The notes beneath the pieces are model-generated. The model was not told the origin of the DNA and searched no databases. It was given only the letters and a program-made list of their open reading frames with translations. Below, one piece after another: positions 45,437 through 56,369 of a stretch of DNA of 64,000 nt; within the stretch, counting starts at the first letter, position 1, and the number at the start of each line of letters is the position of its first letter. Both the position numbers and the translations under genes were made by a program. This DNA comes from Bufo bufo (lineage: Eukaryota > Chordata > Amphibia > Anura > Bufonidae): positions 503,107,336 through 503,171,335 of the forward strand of contig NC_053390.1 in assembly GCF_905171765.1 (NCBI RefSeq). Direction: 5' to 3'.

Positions 45437-45902
45437 TCAAGGGGTTGTCTCACTTCAGCAAGTGGCATTTATCATGTAGAGAAAGTTACTACAAGCCACT
45501 TACTAATGTATTGTGATTGTCCTTATTGTCTCCTTTGCTGGCTGGATTCATTTTTCCATCATATTATACACTGCTCATTTCCATGGTTACAGACCACCCT
45601 GTAATCCATCAGTGGTGGTCGTGCTTGCACAATATAGGAAAAAGCACTAGCCTATGTGCGCTCCCGTGGTCCCAGCCACCAGAGAGGCTGACACTTTCTC
45701 CTATAGTGTGCAAGTACGACAACTGCTGATTAACTGCAGGGTGGTCTGTAACCATGGAAACGAGCAGTGTATCATGTGATGGAAAAATGAATCCAGCCAG
45801 CAAAGGAAGCAATATGGACAATCACAATACATTAGTAAGTGGCTTGTAGTAACTTCCTCTACATGATAAATGCCACTTACTGAAGTGAGACAACCCCTTT
45901 AA
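45437..45902. mobile_element. TTAA foldback MITE, sister of 1056 copy
   Basis: AAGGGGTTGTCTCACTTCAG to TGAGACAACCCCTTTAA; the left TTAA has decayed to TTCAA. Outward GTAAGT at 45498-45503 (minus) and 45835-45840 (plus). Confidence 0.88.
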
Positions 45903-45963
45903 CAACTGCAAAACATTTTTTGTAAGTATTTGGAGTGGCCTTAGATCCAAATCCTTGTCTTTA

Positions 45964-46356
45964 GGCCTCATTCACACGTCTGTGTCCATGATGACATCCG
46001 TGGCAAGATGGTCAGTGGTCCATCTGTGAAGATGTCCATGAAGGATCCATGTTTGGTGTGTCCATTTTTTGCCCTCCATGTGTCATCCATATTCAGCTGA
46101 AAATTAATTTCAAGAGCATATTCTAGCAATGATCCCCGAAACACGAATGCCATCCATGTTGTGTCCATGTTTTATAGACTATAATGGGCATGATGGATCC
46201 ATAAACATTGACAAAATTAGGGCATTCTTCTATGGTGTAACCCGGGACCATGGAAAATCACGGATGTGTGAATACACACATTCAAATTGATGGGTACATG
46301 TGCTGTGGCAAACACAGACAGCACCTGTTGGTGATTCACTGACGTCTGAATAAGCC
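45964..46356. mobile_element. Harbinger-like MITE, 393 bp
   Basis: GGCCTCATTCACACGTCTG / CACTGACGTCTGAATAAGCC after TTA. Interior repeats GATGTCCATG-type words. Confidence 0.7.
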
Positions 46357-46669
46357 TACATGCACATGAACGTTTGTGTTTTGCGGTCCACAAATTGCGA
46401 ATCCGCAAAAAAAAACAGATGACGTCCGTATGGCATCCTTTTTTTTTGCGGATCCATTGTAACAATGCCTATTCTTGTCCGCAAAACGGACAAGAATAGG
46501 ACATGTTCTATTTTTTTTGCAGGGTTACGGAACGGAGCAACGAATGCGGACAGCACAAAGAATGCTGTCCGCATCTTTTGCGGCCCCATTGAAGCTAATG
46601 GGTCCGCGCCCGAGCTGCAAAAAATGCGGCTCAGATGCGGAAACAAACCATGTTCGTGTGCATGTAGGC
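46355..46669. mobile_element. Harbinger-like MITE fused to preceding one
   Basis: Left end CCTACATGCACATGAACG overlaps the previous right end; right end TTCGTGTGCATGTAGGC, then TAA. The junction may mark recombination. Confidence 0.65.
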
Positions 46670-46672
46670 TAA

Positions 46673-46929
46673 GGCTGCTCTGGCATGGCTGTTCTGGGAG
46701 ACAAGCAGAGACCCGGCTGGACGCAAACTGCAGCATGCAGCGGTTTGTGTCCGGCCCGGTCTCTGCTTGTCAGCTGGAATGCTTATTGCTTTCTGCCGGA
46801 CACCATTATACCTAATCGAGTAAGGGACATTACGTCCGCATCTGGCAGCGCTGGATCCAGAGAATTCCGGCAGGCTGTTCTTTGCCAGAACAACCTGCTG
46901 GAATTAAAACCGGAGGTGTGAAAGGAGCC
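46673..46929. mobile_element. Harbinger-like MITE, right end only
   Basis: Right TIR CGGAGGTGTGAAAGGAGCC before TAA. An internal palindrome (CGGCTGGACGCAAACTGCAG) is visible; left TIR missing. Confidence 0.55.
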
Positions 46930-46939
46930 TAAGGTTTTA

Positions 46940-47286
46940 GGCCTATTGCACACGACCTTATGGCTTTTTCAGTGTTTTGCGGTCCACAAAAAACAGATCC
47001 GCAAAAAATACGGATGACGTCCATGTGCATTCCATTTTTTGAAGAACGGAACAGCTGGCCCCTGATAGAACAGTACTATGCCTGTCCGTTATGCGGATAA
47101 GAATAGGACATGTTCTATCTTTAAACGGAACGGAAATACGGAAACGGAATGCATACGGAGTACATTAAAAAAAAATTGCGGACCCATTGAAATGAATGGT
47201 TCCGTATACGGTCCGTATACGGTCCGTATACGGAACGCAAAAAGCGGAACCTAAACGAGAAAAAAAACGGTTGTGTCCATGAGGCC
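46940..47286. mobile_element. Harbinger-like MITE, 347 bp
   Basis: GGCCTATTGCACACGACC / GGTTGTGTCCATGAGGCC, TTA at 46937-46939 and 47287-47289. Contains three tandem GGTCCGTATAC units near 47200-47236. Confidence 0.85.
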
Positions 47287-47668
47287 TTACTCTGGGTCTG
47301 CGGTCTGAATTTATATAGGGGTCTGGTTTGGTGTCTGCACTAAGTTTGGAGTCTGTAGTAGGAATTAATTTATCCTTGTGGTTTTAGGTCTGAATTCCTT
47401 TTTATAACTATGGTCTGAATTTAGGAATCTATTCTAGGCTTTGAAATGACAGTGTAATTCAAATGATAGCTTTTCATGGCCCAAATGGGAACAACCAGAG
47501 TAATCGCCAGCAAGCGGTGGCAGGAGTTATGGACACCCTCAGACAGCATAGCACAGTACTTCGCAGGACTATGTGAGCCATTTCCGTACCTCCACTCACC
47601 CCGGTCATCACTTTCTCTGGGTATTCCCATCTTGGCTATAAAAGGCTGAGGTAGTAATAAGCCTTAAA

Positions 47669-48120
47669 TTAAAGGGGTTTTCCGAGATTTCTTTTTATTT
47701 TACCTATCCTCAGGATAGGTCATCAATATCAGATCAGCGGGGGTCCGACACCTGGCACTCCCACGTCCAGCTGGTTGAAGAGAAGGCCGCGCTCCCTTGC
47801 AGTCTTCCCTTCACTGTTTATCTGCTAGCTGTCAACATCGCAGGAGTGAGCAGGTGTAATTACAAGAAGATGTCTTGTTCACTTCAATGTGACGCATGTA
47901 TAGTATACAAGTGTATAGGAAGGAGCCGTCATATAGAAGTGAATTATGGCTTGTAATTCCACCTGCTCACCACTGCCATGTTGACTGCGAGCAGGTAGAC
48001 AATGAAGGGAAGGCTGCGCTCACACGTAGTGCGGCCCTCTCTTCAACCAGTTGATCATCGGGGTGCAGGTTGTCTTGAGGATAGGTTATAAATAAAAAAT
48101 ATCTTAGAAAACCCCTTTAA
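47669..48120. mobile_element. TTAA MITE, 452 bp
   Basis: TTAAAGGGGTTTTCCGAGAT to ATCTTAGAAAACCCCTTTAA. Carries the GATCAGCGGGGGTCCGACAC block; intact reference for the interrupted 885-1544 copy. Confidence 0.88.
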
Positions 48121-48245
48121 GGAGTCTGGTCTGGGGACTGAATAAATTTTCTTAGTCAGAATGGGGTCTGAATTTAGGGGTCTGGTTTGAGCTCTGCAAT
48201 AAATTGAATAAGGCATAGCATCGCTAAATATTTGAGTTATTTTGC

Positions 48246-48470
48246 TCTGTTATGGGAGCGGAACAACTGAAGTAACAGATGTTCCGGATAGGGCACATAA
48301 TGGAACAGAACAGAGCTGAACAGGCCCCATTAACTACAATGCAGTATTTTGAGTTTCCGTTTCGAATCCTTTTTTTTTAACACACCAAAAACTTTTTTGT
48401 CCAGTCTTTTTGAACTTATCTTCGCCGGAGGTCTCAAACGGAGCCTCCAATGCAGATGTGAACTCGCCAT
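48246..48470. mobile_element. truncated Harbinger-like fragment
   Basis: Shows GGAACAGAACAGAGC and a degraded right end (GCAGATGTGAACTCGCC) directly before the next element. Confidence 0.45.
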
Positions 48471-48473
48471 TAA

Positions 48474-48876
48474 GGCTCATGCACACGGCCGTTGCCCCCA
48501 CCGTGGCCGTATTACGGCGGGTCCGCAATACATGGGGCACCGGCAGTGTGCACCCCGCATCACGGATGCAGACTCTTTCGCTTGAATGGGTTCCGCAAAC
48601 CGGGAGATGTGGTGAGGAAGCATGGCTCGGAACCCCACAGAAGCACTACGGAGTGCTTCCGTGGTGTTTCTGGCCGTGCCTCCGCACCGCAAAAAGTTAG
48701 TGCATGCACTACATTTTTGCGGTGCGGACCATTGGATGCGGATCATGGACCCCATTCAAGTGAATGGGTCCGCGATCCGCATGCGGCTGCCCCACGGTCG
48801 GTGCCCATGCATTGCGGACTGCAATTTGCGGTCCGCAGCACGGGCCCGGCCAGCACATGGTCATGTGCATGAGCCC
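48474..48876. mobile_element. Harbinger-like MITE, 403 bp
   Basis: GGCTCATGCACACGGCCG / GTCATGTGCATGAGCCC, flanks TAA and TTA. Foldback interior with GCGGTGCGGACC. Confidence 0.8.
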
Positions 48877-48945
48877 TTAGGAGTTTGCTTTTATGTAGGG
48901 ATCTGGTCCGAGGTCTAATTTTTAGTCTGAATTTATTTAGGTGCG

Positions 48946-49203
48946 CTAAGCGCGCTTCATAAGTGGTGAATGTCGGCTGTATAATACAGCAGGCACCCAG
49001 CAGCAATGACCGGGATCAGCAATGACTCCAAAACCGCTCATTTAACCGCTCAGATGCCGAGTTTAAGAACAATGGTAGCATCTGTGAGGTCAGGCAGAGG
49101 GAAGCGGCTCCCTTTGCTATCCAATCGGAGTCCCAGCAGTGAAATCGTAGGGCTCCGATCGGTTAGCATGACAAAATTAAATAGTGCCATTAAAAAATAT
49201 AAC
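48946..49203. other. fragment of a CpG-containing repeat
   Basis: Contains GGCTGTATAATACAGCAGGC and GATCGGAG blocks also echoed near 60.95 and 61.25 kb. No coding frame. Confidence 0.45.
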
Positions 49204-49206
49204 TAA

Positions 49207-49660
49207 GGGTACTTTCACACTAGCGTTATTCTTTTCCGGCATTGAGTCCTGTCCTAGGGGCTTAATAACGGAAAAGAACTGATCAGCTTCATCCCCATGC
49301 AGTGGCTCACCGACAGGGGTGGTCCAGCGGGTCTGGACTCCCCCCTCCCCCCCAGAACAACCAGTGAATAATTTTTAAAACATTTTTTGATCCCTCAGGG
49401 CCGCAGTGACGATCACCACAGGCGGCGCGGCCCTGGTTCTAGTTGCCGGCGGCGGTGGGGGGGCATTAGGAGATGAGCGCTTCCATTGTGAAAAAAAAAT
49501 AGAAACGGATCCGTTTGTCCGTATGAAAAACGGAGAGACGGATCCGTTCTTGCAATGCATTTGTGAGACGGATCCAGATCCGTTTACAAATGCTGTACGT
49601 TTGCATGCAGATTACCGGAACTGCTTGCTGGATCACTCTGCTGCAAGTGTGCAAGTAGCC
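49207..49660. mobile_element. Harbinger-like MITE, chimeric interior
   Basis: GGGTACTTTCACACTAGCG left and GTGTGCAAGTAGCC right. The left interior resembles the 34014 family and the right interior the ACGGATCCGT family. Confidence 0.7.
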
Positions 49661-49663
49661 TTA

Positions 49664-50201
49664 ACCCACAAAAAATAAGACCTCATATGGCTACAGTATA
49701 TGAACGGAAAGTTCTGACTATTGGAATGTGAGAGAAAAAAAATTAAAATGCAAAAATAAAAATGGACCTGGTACAGTTAATAGAAATAACCTACTTTTAG
49801 GAGAAGCCATCAACATTAGATTTGTGGGGGTCTTCTTTTGCAGCAGCTGTATGCAATACTGCAGCTCCGTCCCATTCAAGTGAATGAGACAGGCCTACGT
49901 ATAGTACCGCTTGCGATTGGATGGTACCTGGTAAAGAATAGGCTGCTGCACTTGACTAAGCCGCAGCACCTTCAAGCAGCCAATCGGATGTCTCAGGAGT
50001 CAGCAGGGATCTCAAGTCTCCCGGACACTCAGGGAGTCTCCCGCTATTAGATAGCGGCTCCCTGACACCCGCATGTGAGACAATATATCCTGGAAAGGTT
50101 TACTGATAGCAGAGCAGAGAGATAAGAGAAGTGACAGGACAGAGTTTAGATTACAGGTTGAATTAACCCTTTAGGGTCAAATTGGCTTCTCAAGGAGATA
50201 T
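49664..50201. other. no recognised feature
   Basis: No frame, TIR or array supported. Confidence 0.4.
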
Positions 50202-51142
50202 ACAGTACAGACCAAAAGTTTGGACACATCTTCTCATTCAAAGAGTTTTCTTTATTTTCATGACTATGAAGGCATCAAAACTATGAATTAACACATGTGG
50301 AATTATATACATAACAAACAAGTGTGAAACAACTGAAAATATGTAATATTTTAGGTTCTTCAAAGTAGCCACCTTTTGCTTTGATTACTGCTTTGCACAC
50401 TCTTGGCATTCTCTTGATGAGCTTCAAGAGATAGTCCCCTGAAATGTTCTTCCAACAGTCTTGAAGGAGTTCCCAGAGATGCTTAGCACTTTTTGGCACT
50501 TTTGCCTTCACTCTGCGGTCCAGCTCACCCCAAACCATCTCAATTGGGTTCAGGTCCGGTGACTGTGGAGGCCAGGTCATCTGGTGCAGCACCCCATCAC
50601 TCTCCTTCATGGTCAGATAGCCCTTACTTTCAAAGTTTTCCCAATTTTTCGGCTGACTGACTGACCTTCATTTCTTAAAGTAATGATGGCCACTAGTTTT
50701 TCTTTACTTAGCTGCTTTTTTCTTGCCATAATACAAATTCTAACAGTCTATTCAGTAGGACTATCAGCTGTGTATCCACCTGACTTCTCCTCAAAGCCAC
50801 TGATGGTCCCAACCCCATTTATAAGGCAAGGAATCCCACTTATTAAACCTGACAGGGCACACCTGTGAAGTGAAAACCATTTCAGGGGACTACCTCTTGA
50901 AGCTCATCAAGAGAATGCCAAGAGTGTGCAAAGCAGTAATCAAAGCAAAAGGTGGCTACTTTGAAGAACCTAGAATATGACATATTTTCAGTTGTTTCAC
51001 ACTTGTTTGTTATGTATATAATTCCACATGTGTTAATTCATAGTTTTGATGCCTTCAGTGTGAATCTACAATTTTCATAGTCATGAAAATAAATTAAACT
51101 CTTTGAATGAGAAGGTGTGTCCAAACTTTTGGTCTGTACTGT
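50202..51142 (-). mobile_element. Tc1-like transposon copy 8, internally deleted
   Basis: TIRs about 250 bp, starting ACAGTACAGACCAAAAG at the left and mirrored at the right. They are long enough to include the C-terminal coding segment, so LLKLIKRMPRVCKAVIKAKG can be read outward from either end. Most of the transposase is gone. Confidence 0.9.
50281..50729 (-). pseudogene. Tc1-like transposase (copy 8), core deleted
   Basis: An N-terminal stub from ATG at 50729 (MARKKAAK, then a stop), then a direct jump to the C-terminal third: [20 protein letters not shown] and RMPRVCKAVIKAKGGYF. The first two catalytic aspartates and most of the DNA-binding domain are missing. Confidence 0.88.
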
Positions 51143-51390
51143 ATATGTTAAAGGCATCCCTTCTTCTGTCTCATTCAGTAGCTATAGAACTATTGAGAGA
51201 GATGCATTTTTTTTAACCCTCCAATTTAACCCTCCATTTTAATTATATTATTTACCCCAGTGTTAAATCCCCCCCCGGATGCTTGTTTTTTTCCTACAGT
51301 GGGGTAGATAATTACACACAGCATTTTAAAGATTAAACTTCCTGACTCAGACCAAGAGCAGACTCAGCGAGTCAGCAAGTGAATGGAAGC

Positions 51391-51545
51391 ATCCGCGCAT
51401 GCGCATTGCGCAACCTAAGCTTCAGTTCACTTGCTTCTTGTCAGCTCAGCGAATGAACCGAAGATTCGATTCATGAATCGGTTCATTTGAATGAACTGAT
51501 TCAAATGAACCGATTAATGTGAAAGATCCGAACTTCCCATCTCTA
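51391..51545. mobile_element. hAT-type fragment, right end
   Basis: Ends GAACTTCCCATCTCTA, the complement of the TAGAGATGGGAAGTTC terminus I associate with a hAT MITE family. Contains the palindrome GGTTCATTTGAAT / ATTCAAATGAACC. Left end not found. Confidence 0.5.
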
Positions 51546-51952
51546 GTTTACTCGCAGTAAACCTCTCCGGCAACCTGTAGCAGTGTCCCCTTCTCGGCGC
51601 GTGCGCACTGTGCAAGAAGAAGCCGATGCCAGCAGTCCGCAACAGCGCATCAGGCTGAGCCTGTGCGCACGCGCGGAATCTCAAAGCGGGAGGAGGGGGA
51701 GGGAGGGAGAACTGAAGAGTAGAAGGCGGCGCTGGGCACGAACGGCGATGCATGCAGCCAGGCACCATGCATCCACAGACCTCCCCTGTTTGGGCACCTT
51801 AATTCAATGATTGACAGGTTAGTAAAACCTGTTTTTCCGCAGAATAAAGCCACAAATAGCTTATATATACCACCTTAGAAATCAGAATGCTACCTGGACA
51901 TGAGCATATGCTTAGCTCACAGGACTTCTAGGTGGTGACAGAATCCCTTTAA
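51546..51952. mobile_element. TTAA MITE, right part
   Basis: Ends GGTGGTGACAGAATCCCTTTAA-type terminus at 51952. The upstream GC-rich part has GCGCGTGCGCAC and GTGCGCACGCGC as an inverted pair. Left terminus lost or replaced by the hAT fragment. Confidence 0.6.
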
Positions 51953-52209
51953 TCATATACAGAAATATGATAATTTGGGGCAGGGTGATGAGCCCAGTCC
52001 TCCACACCATAGAGCAAAGTGTGCAGATACTGAATATGTTTGGAAAATGTAATAAAAAGTTTGTGAAATAAAACCTCCCTGAAATTAGTTTTTGCAGGTT
52101 GGGATGTCTGAGTCAGACACCCACTGACTGACAGTGGCACCACTTCCAACTGCATCCATGTCCTCAGGAAAAGTATAGCAAAGCAAGAAGCTGTCGGCTC
52201 CCTGCCATT

Positions 52210-52520
52210 CACTCTACTAAACGAGACCTAGGCAGCACTCCAAAGGTTATGTAGGAGATTTATCAAACTGGTGTAAAGTAGAACTGGCTTAGTTGCCCAC
52301 AACAACCAATCAGATTCCACCTTTCATTTTTCAAAGGAGCTGTGAAAAATGAAAGGTTGAACCTGATTGGTTGCTATGGGCAACTAAGCCAGTTGTACTT
52401 TACACCAGTTTGATAAATATTCCCCGATATGCTTGAGAAAAGCTCAGTGTGAGCTGAAATGTTGTATTCTGTGAATACATAGGATCTTTTTTTGGAGTGC
52501 TGTGTATATCTCTTTCCATC
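52210..52520. mobile_element. possible Penelope-like tail split by a palindrome
   Basis: GGCAGCACTCCAAA on the left and TTTTGGAGTGCTG on the right of the 52254-52430 palindrome; GAGCTGAAATGTTGTATTCTG at 52453-52473 fits the GCYGAAACGTTG tail type. Confidence 0.4.
52254..52430. mobile_element. short foldback MITE, 177 bp
   Basis: Nearly perfect palindrome: GAGATTTATCAAACTGGTG at the left, complement at the right, with ACAACCAATCAGATTCC within the arms. A CCAAT box lies in the arm. Confidence 0.85.
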
Positions 52521-52599
52521 CTGTTACATTGTGCCCCATAAATGTTTAACCAGTGCTGCAGTATTTCTCTCTAGTCCAGTTGATTTGGAAATGGAGCGG

Positions 52600-52890
52600 T
52601 TTTGTTTTAGGCATTTACGCCAAATTTATGATGTATTTGAACTTTTTTTAGGATGCTTGTACAGTGAAAAAATTAAAAGCAATACTCATGTGTATATTCT
52701 CATTAAAATGAATTGGTCAGGATTCAGTGCAGATGCCATCCAATGCAAAAACGTAACGCGTCTGGACAGACAACTCGCTCATGCGAACTGAACGTATTCG
52801 CAGATAAAACTGATTCAATTTGCATGCAAAACCATTAGTTTTTTACTGAACAGACCCTGATGCATCCTGTATCGCTCATGTGAAAGAGGC
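52600..52890. mobile_element. Harbinger-like MITE, right end
   Basis: Ends TCGCTCATGTGAAAGAGGC before TTAA. Another left end (GGGCTCATACACACAAGC) follows at once at 52895 but has no clear partner. Confidence 0.55.
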
Positions 52891-52985
52891 TTAAGGGCTC
52901 ATACACACAAGCAAGTTTCTCACTCGGGCTTCAGCCATGTTTAAAACAGACAGCACCTGCAGTAAAAACGACATATTAAAATCAA

Positions 52986-53340
52986 TGGGGGGAATTTATC
53001 ATAGACCAGCGTTTTACACCAGTATATGATAACCCCTCAGCTGCAGAATGATGCGCCTAATTTATGATGAGGCACATTCTACCCAATCTGTGCGTCTAGA
53101 CTGAAATCTGAAGTCTTTTTTACATCAAAACTGGAGTAAAAGAAGATTCATTTGCTTGGCCCGCTGGTCCAGTCTCCTCGACACCCAACAACCCCTTTTT
53201 GAGAAAAGCGGCAAGGGCAGCGTAGAAACACCACTTGAGCCTAGATATAGGCATAAGGGTGTTTAAAAGTCACAAACACAAGGTTTGTGTCTCTTATTCC
53301 AGCAGAAAACTAGAGTAGGGCGAATGATAAGTTCTCCCCA
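52986..53340. mobile_element. weak foldback element
   Basis: GGGGGGAATTTATCATA at the left and TGATAAGTTCTCCCC at the right; interior not clearly palindromic. Confidence 0.5.
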
Positions 53341-53480
53341 ATAGGTTTATGCAATTGAGCATTTTATCTCGCGCAAAAAAAAAATGCAGCACCTTCTATC
53401 TTTAGCATTTTTAACGCAATAAAGACCCCATAGAAATGAAATGCCGGACATGTTTTGTAGCCTTTTCCATGAAGGACTAA

Positions 53481-54421
53481 TGTAATACCCCCGAGTGACA
53501 TTACCACCTCTTTTGGGCCCCCCACTATCTTTATTGGTGTATCCTGTGTCATCTTGTATATTAATTTCCACTCCCTGCAATATGTGTGTGGCGAAACCAA
53601 CCTCGCCACTGGGTTTTGGAGGGGCCTGGCTACCAGCCTCTTGCCCCAGGATTATGGGCCCTCTCATCAGCCAGGCTTCCTTTGTTCACAAAGGACTTGT
53701 ACTAACTTGAACCCCTGGTCTAATTCGTGCCATTTTGGGATGTTAAATGACTATGTGTATTGAAAAGGGTGGGACATTGTATACGCTGAGTAGTGAGGTC
53801 TGTTCCATTGTCTCTCTGTGTGTATTGGCGATGTCCTTTGTCCTGAGAGATAATTGAATTAAGTCTCGGTTGTCTCCAGGACAGAAGACATTGTGTATTC
53901 TTCTTCCTGTGATGATTGCATCAACCCAGAGTGAGGTAATTGGATCACTGGCAGAGGGGAGGATTTTGTGTGGGAGTGTCTGAGTGTATTGTACGTGGTT
54001 ATTGGCTGTTTTTACAAAACCCTGTGGGTGGTAACCTTGTTGGAAAATGTGTATAAATCAATGCTTGTGTGTTCAAATAAAGAGTTCCTGTTTTACCCTT
54101 TACCATGTTGGGGCTGGTGTTTGGGTAACTGATCGACACTGGGGGATTGCTATACGCTGAAGATTTGCTATACTCCCCTGGCATAACTACTAGCTCTTGT
54201 AAGAGCTGTTCCTGCTCTCAGGATTTGGGAGAGGTTCCCCCACTGGAGCCTTGTCGTAGGTCCAGGGTGGGTAGGAGATGGTGAGACCTCAACCAAGCTT
54301 CGGCGGTTCGTGGGGTCTGCAGCGCTTACGGTGTCAAGTGGAGTGCTTGGGGGACCTCGGGAAGCACTAGGAGCATCTATCAACGGAGGTACTCGGTCGG
54401 GGTGCTAGGAGATCCGTTACA
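53481..54421 (+). mobile_element. candidate solo LTR, about 940 bp
   Basis: Starts TGTAATACCCCCGAGTG and ends CCGTTACA (TG...CA). TATAAA at 54052-54057 and AATAAA at 54076-54081 are spaced as in LTRs. No matching target duplication, primer-binding site or internal genes nearby. Confidence 0.55.
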
Positions 54422-55476
54422 ATGTGTACATGTAGTTCCTTGCAAATGAATGTTTAAGTGTAATGTGCCTGGTTAACCAGCAGGTGGCGGCAATCTGTGC
54501 AGAGCTCGTTTCTGTCCATTCCAGCCCTCTCTAGAGAGGGAGGAGTTTGTTAGTGAGGAGTTAGTTGAGAGCAACCCCTGTAAAGGGAAGACTGTGTGTC
54601 GGCTAGCTGAGCGCTGCCTGCTCTGCTGGGCCCGCAGGCCCTGCCTGTGAGTTCTATATGGTTGCATGTCCCCTCCTGGGCTTGCATTGCCTAAAGCCGA
54701 GCTAAGTAAGCTTGAAGCCAGGAAGAAGTTCCTAGGACTAAAGATAAAGACAAAGTAAGAGTCAGACTACAGACAGCTAAGTTCCAGCAGAAGAGGAAAA
54801 GTTTCCTATTTAATCCAGCCAACATAGCAGAGCTGAGAAAGCTATAGTATAGTAGAGCTGAGATTGTTGCATAAGTTGTTTGCCTGCCAGAAGTTAAGCC
54901 AAAATCTGCTGATAACTAAGATAAAGCTGGAAGATTGTTCCTTGATGAAAGTTTATGCCAAGCAAAGCTCTGTTCAACGTTACTACAAGTCTGGACTCAA
55001 TAATTCCTTCATCATCCAAGTTGGTCATCCCTTTTTGCACTGCTTCGTCCGACCACTTCTGGGATCCAAGAATATCCAGGTAGGAGCACCGTGACATGTG
55101 CATACAACACCTTCAGAGGGATTGTAGGTCACTCTACACCACTCTGGCAATCCTACACCTGGGTACCAACACTACCATCTACAAAGGGGACTCCATGTCC
55201 TTGTTGCTTCAATGCAACTGGCGTCACCACTACTTGCTCTGTAAGAGGGACATACTGTATATCATAGAAACCTCCTAAAGGGTAAGGGATACCCCAGACG
55301 CCGGTATAAGGTCGTTGTACTTACCCATTGAAGTCAATGGGTCAGTAAAAAAAAAAACTGAACCACACTGAAGGACTGTCTGTTTTCAATATTAATTATT
55401 GGATGTGTGTCATCCAAAAACATATAAAACGTGTGTAAAAACATAACATCTGTGTGCATAAAAAGCAAGAACTTAA
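54422..55476. other. unassigned, possibly retroelement-derived
   Basis: 54457 onward starts TGTAATGTGCCTGG with AACCAGCAGGTGGCGGCA, suggestive of another LTR or leader. There is no long frame and the end is not defined. Confidence 0.35.
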
Positions 55477-55929
55477 GGCCTGTTTCACACAAACTATATG
55501 GATTGGCTCTGGATGCGTTCAGTAAAACTCGCACCATTTTGCAAGCAAGTTCAGTCAGTTTTGTCTGCGATTGCGTTCAGTTGTTCATTTTTTTTTCACG
55601 CGAGTGCTAGCGTTTTGATGCATTTTTCACGTGTGTGACAGAAGGTTTACAAACAATATCTTTTAACAACCATCAGTGAAAGACGCATTGCTTCTGGACT
55701 ACATTGCATTTTTCACTGAAGCCTCATTCACTTCTATGGAGCCAGGGCTGAGTGAAAATGCAGAATATAGAACATGCTGTGAGTTTCTCGCAATGCAGAA
55801 CTGATGCGTGAAAAAAATGCTCATGTACACAGATCCATTAAAATAAATGGTTCAGGATTCAGTGCAGGTGCTATGCGTTCACTTCACGCATCGCACCTGC
55901 TCAAAAAACTCGCCCATATGAAAGGGGCC
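55477..55929. mobile_element. Harbinger-like MITE, 453 bp
   Basis: GGCCTGTTTCACACAAAC / CGCCCATATGAAAGGGGCC, flanks TAA and TTA. Confidence 0.75.
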
Positions 55930-56045
55930 TTATAGAATTACAAAAACACTGATATGCAAAGTGAAGGAAATCTGAGGGGAAATCGTCAGTTTTTCACCGA
56001 CAGGACTTGCATGAGTTTGATATCGCTCATGTGCAGAAGCCCTAA

Positions 56046-56150
56046 GCCCCTTTCACACAAGCGAGTTTTCCGCATCAAACGCATCGCACCCGCATGGAAA
56101 AAAACTGCAACGCATGCTGAGCTAATCTGTATTGTTCGTGTGAAAGAGGC
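56046..56150. mobile_element. minimal Harbinger-like MITE, 105 bp
   Basis: GCCCCTTTCACACAAGCG / TTCGTGTGAAAGAGGC with TAA at 56043-56045 and 56151-56153. Little more than two TIRs. Confidence 0.8.
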
Positions 56151-56369
56151 TAAAGGCTTATTTTAAGAGGGCAATTTTTCCATCTGTATCCGGTCCGTTT
56201 TTACAACAGACAGCATCCAGACTGAATGCACATGAGCATTGTTTTTCACTGACCATCTGTCAGTTGTGGGGTAGAGCGGTAGACAGGAAAAGCAGACACA
56301 GTATAGAGGCAAAGACCAGTTTGTAACTCAAAAACTTCAGCGTTTTATTCACACTTATGGTAACAAAAC

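Larger units (their letters stand above)
47290..48945. repeat. degenerate GGTCTGAATTT minisatellite split by MITEs
   Basis: GGTCTG/GAATTTAGG words recur at 47290-47450, 48119-48215 and 48885-48945. The intervening blocks are a TTAA MITE and Harbinger-like elements, so one old array seems to have been broken up. Confidence 0.6.

Noticed and set aside
50202..51142. Tc1 copy with two 3' ends as a novel foldback rearrangement
   Set aside because: I recall this Tc1 family having long TIRs that include the C-terminal coding segment, so symmetric ends are normal for it.
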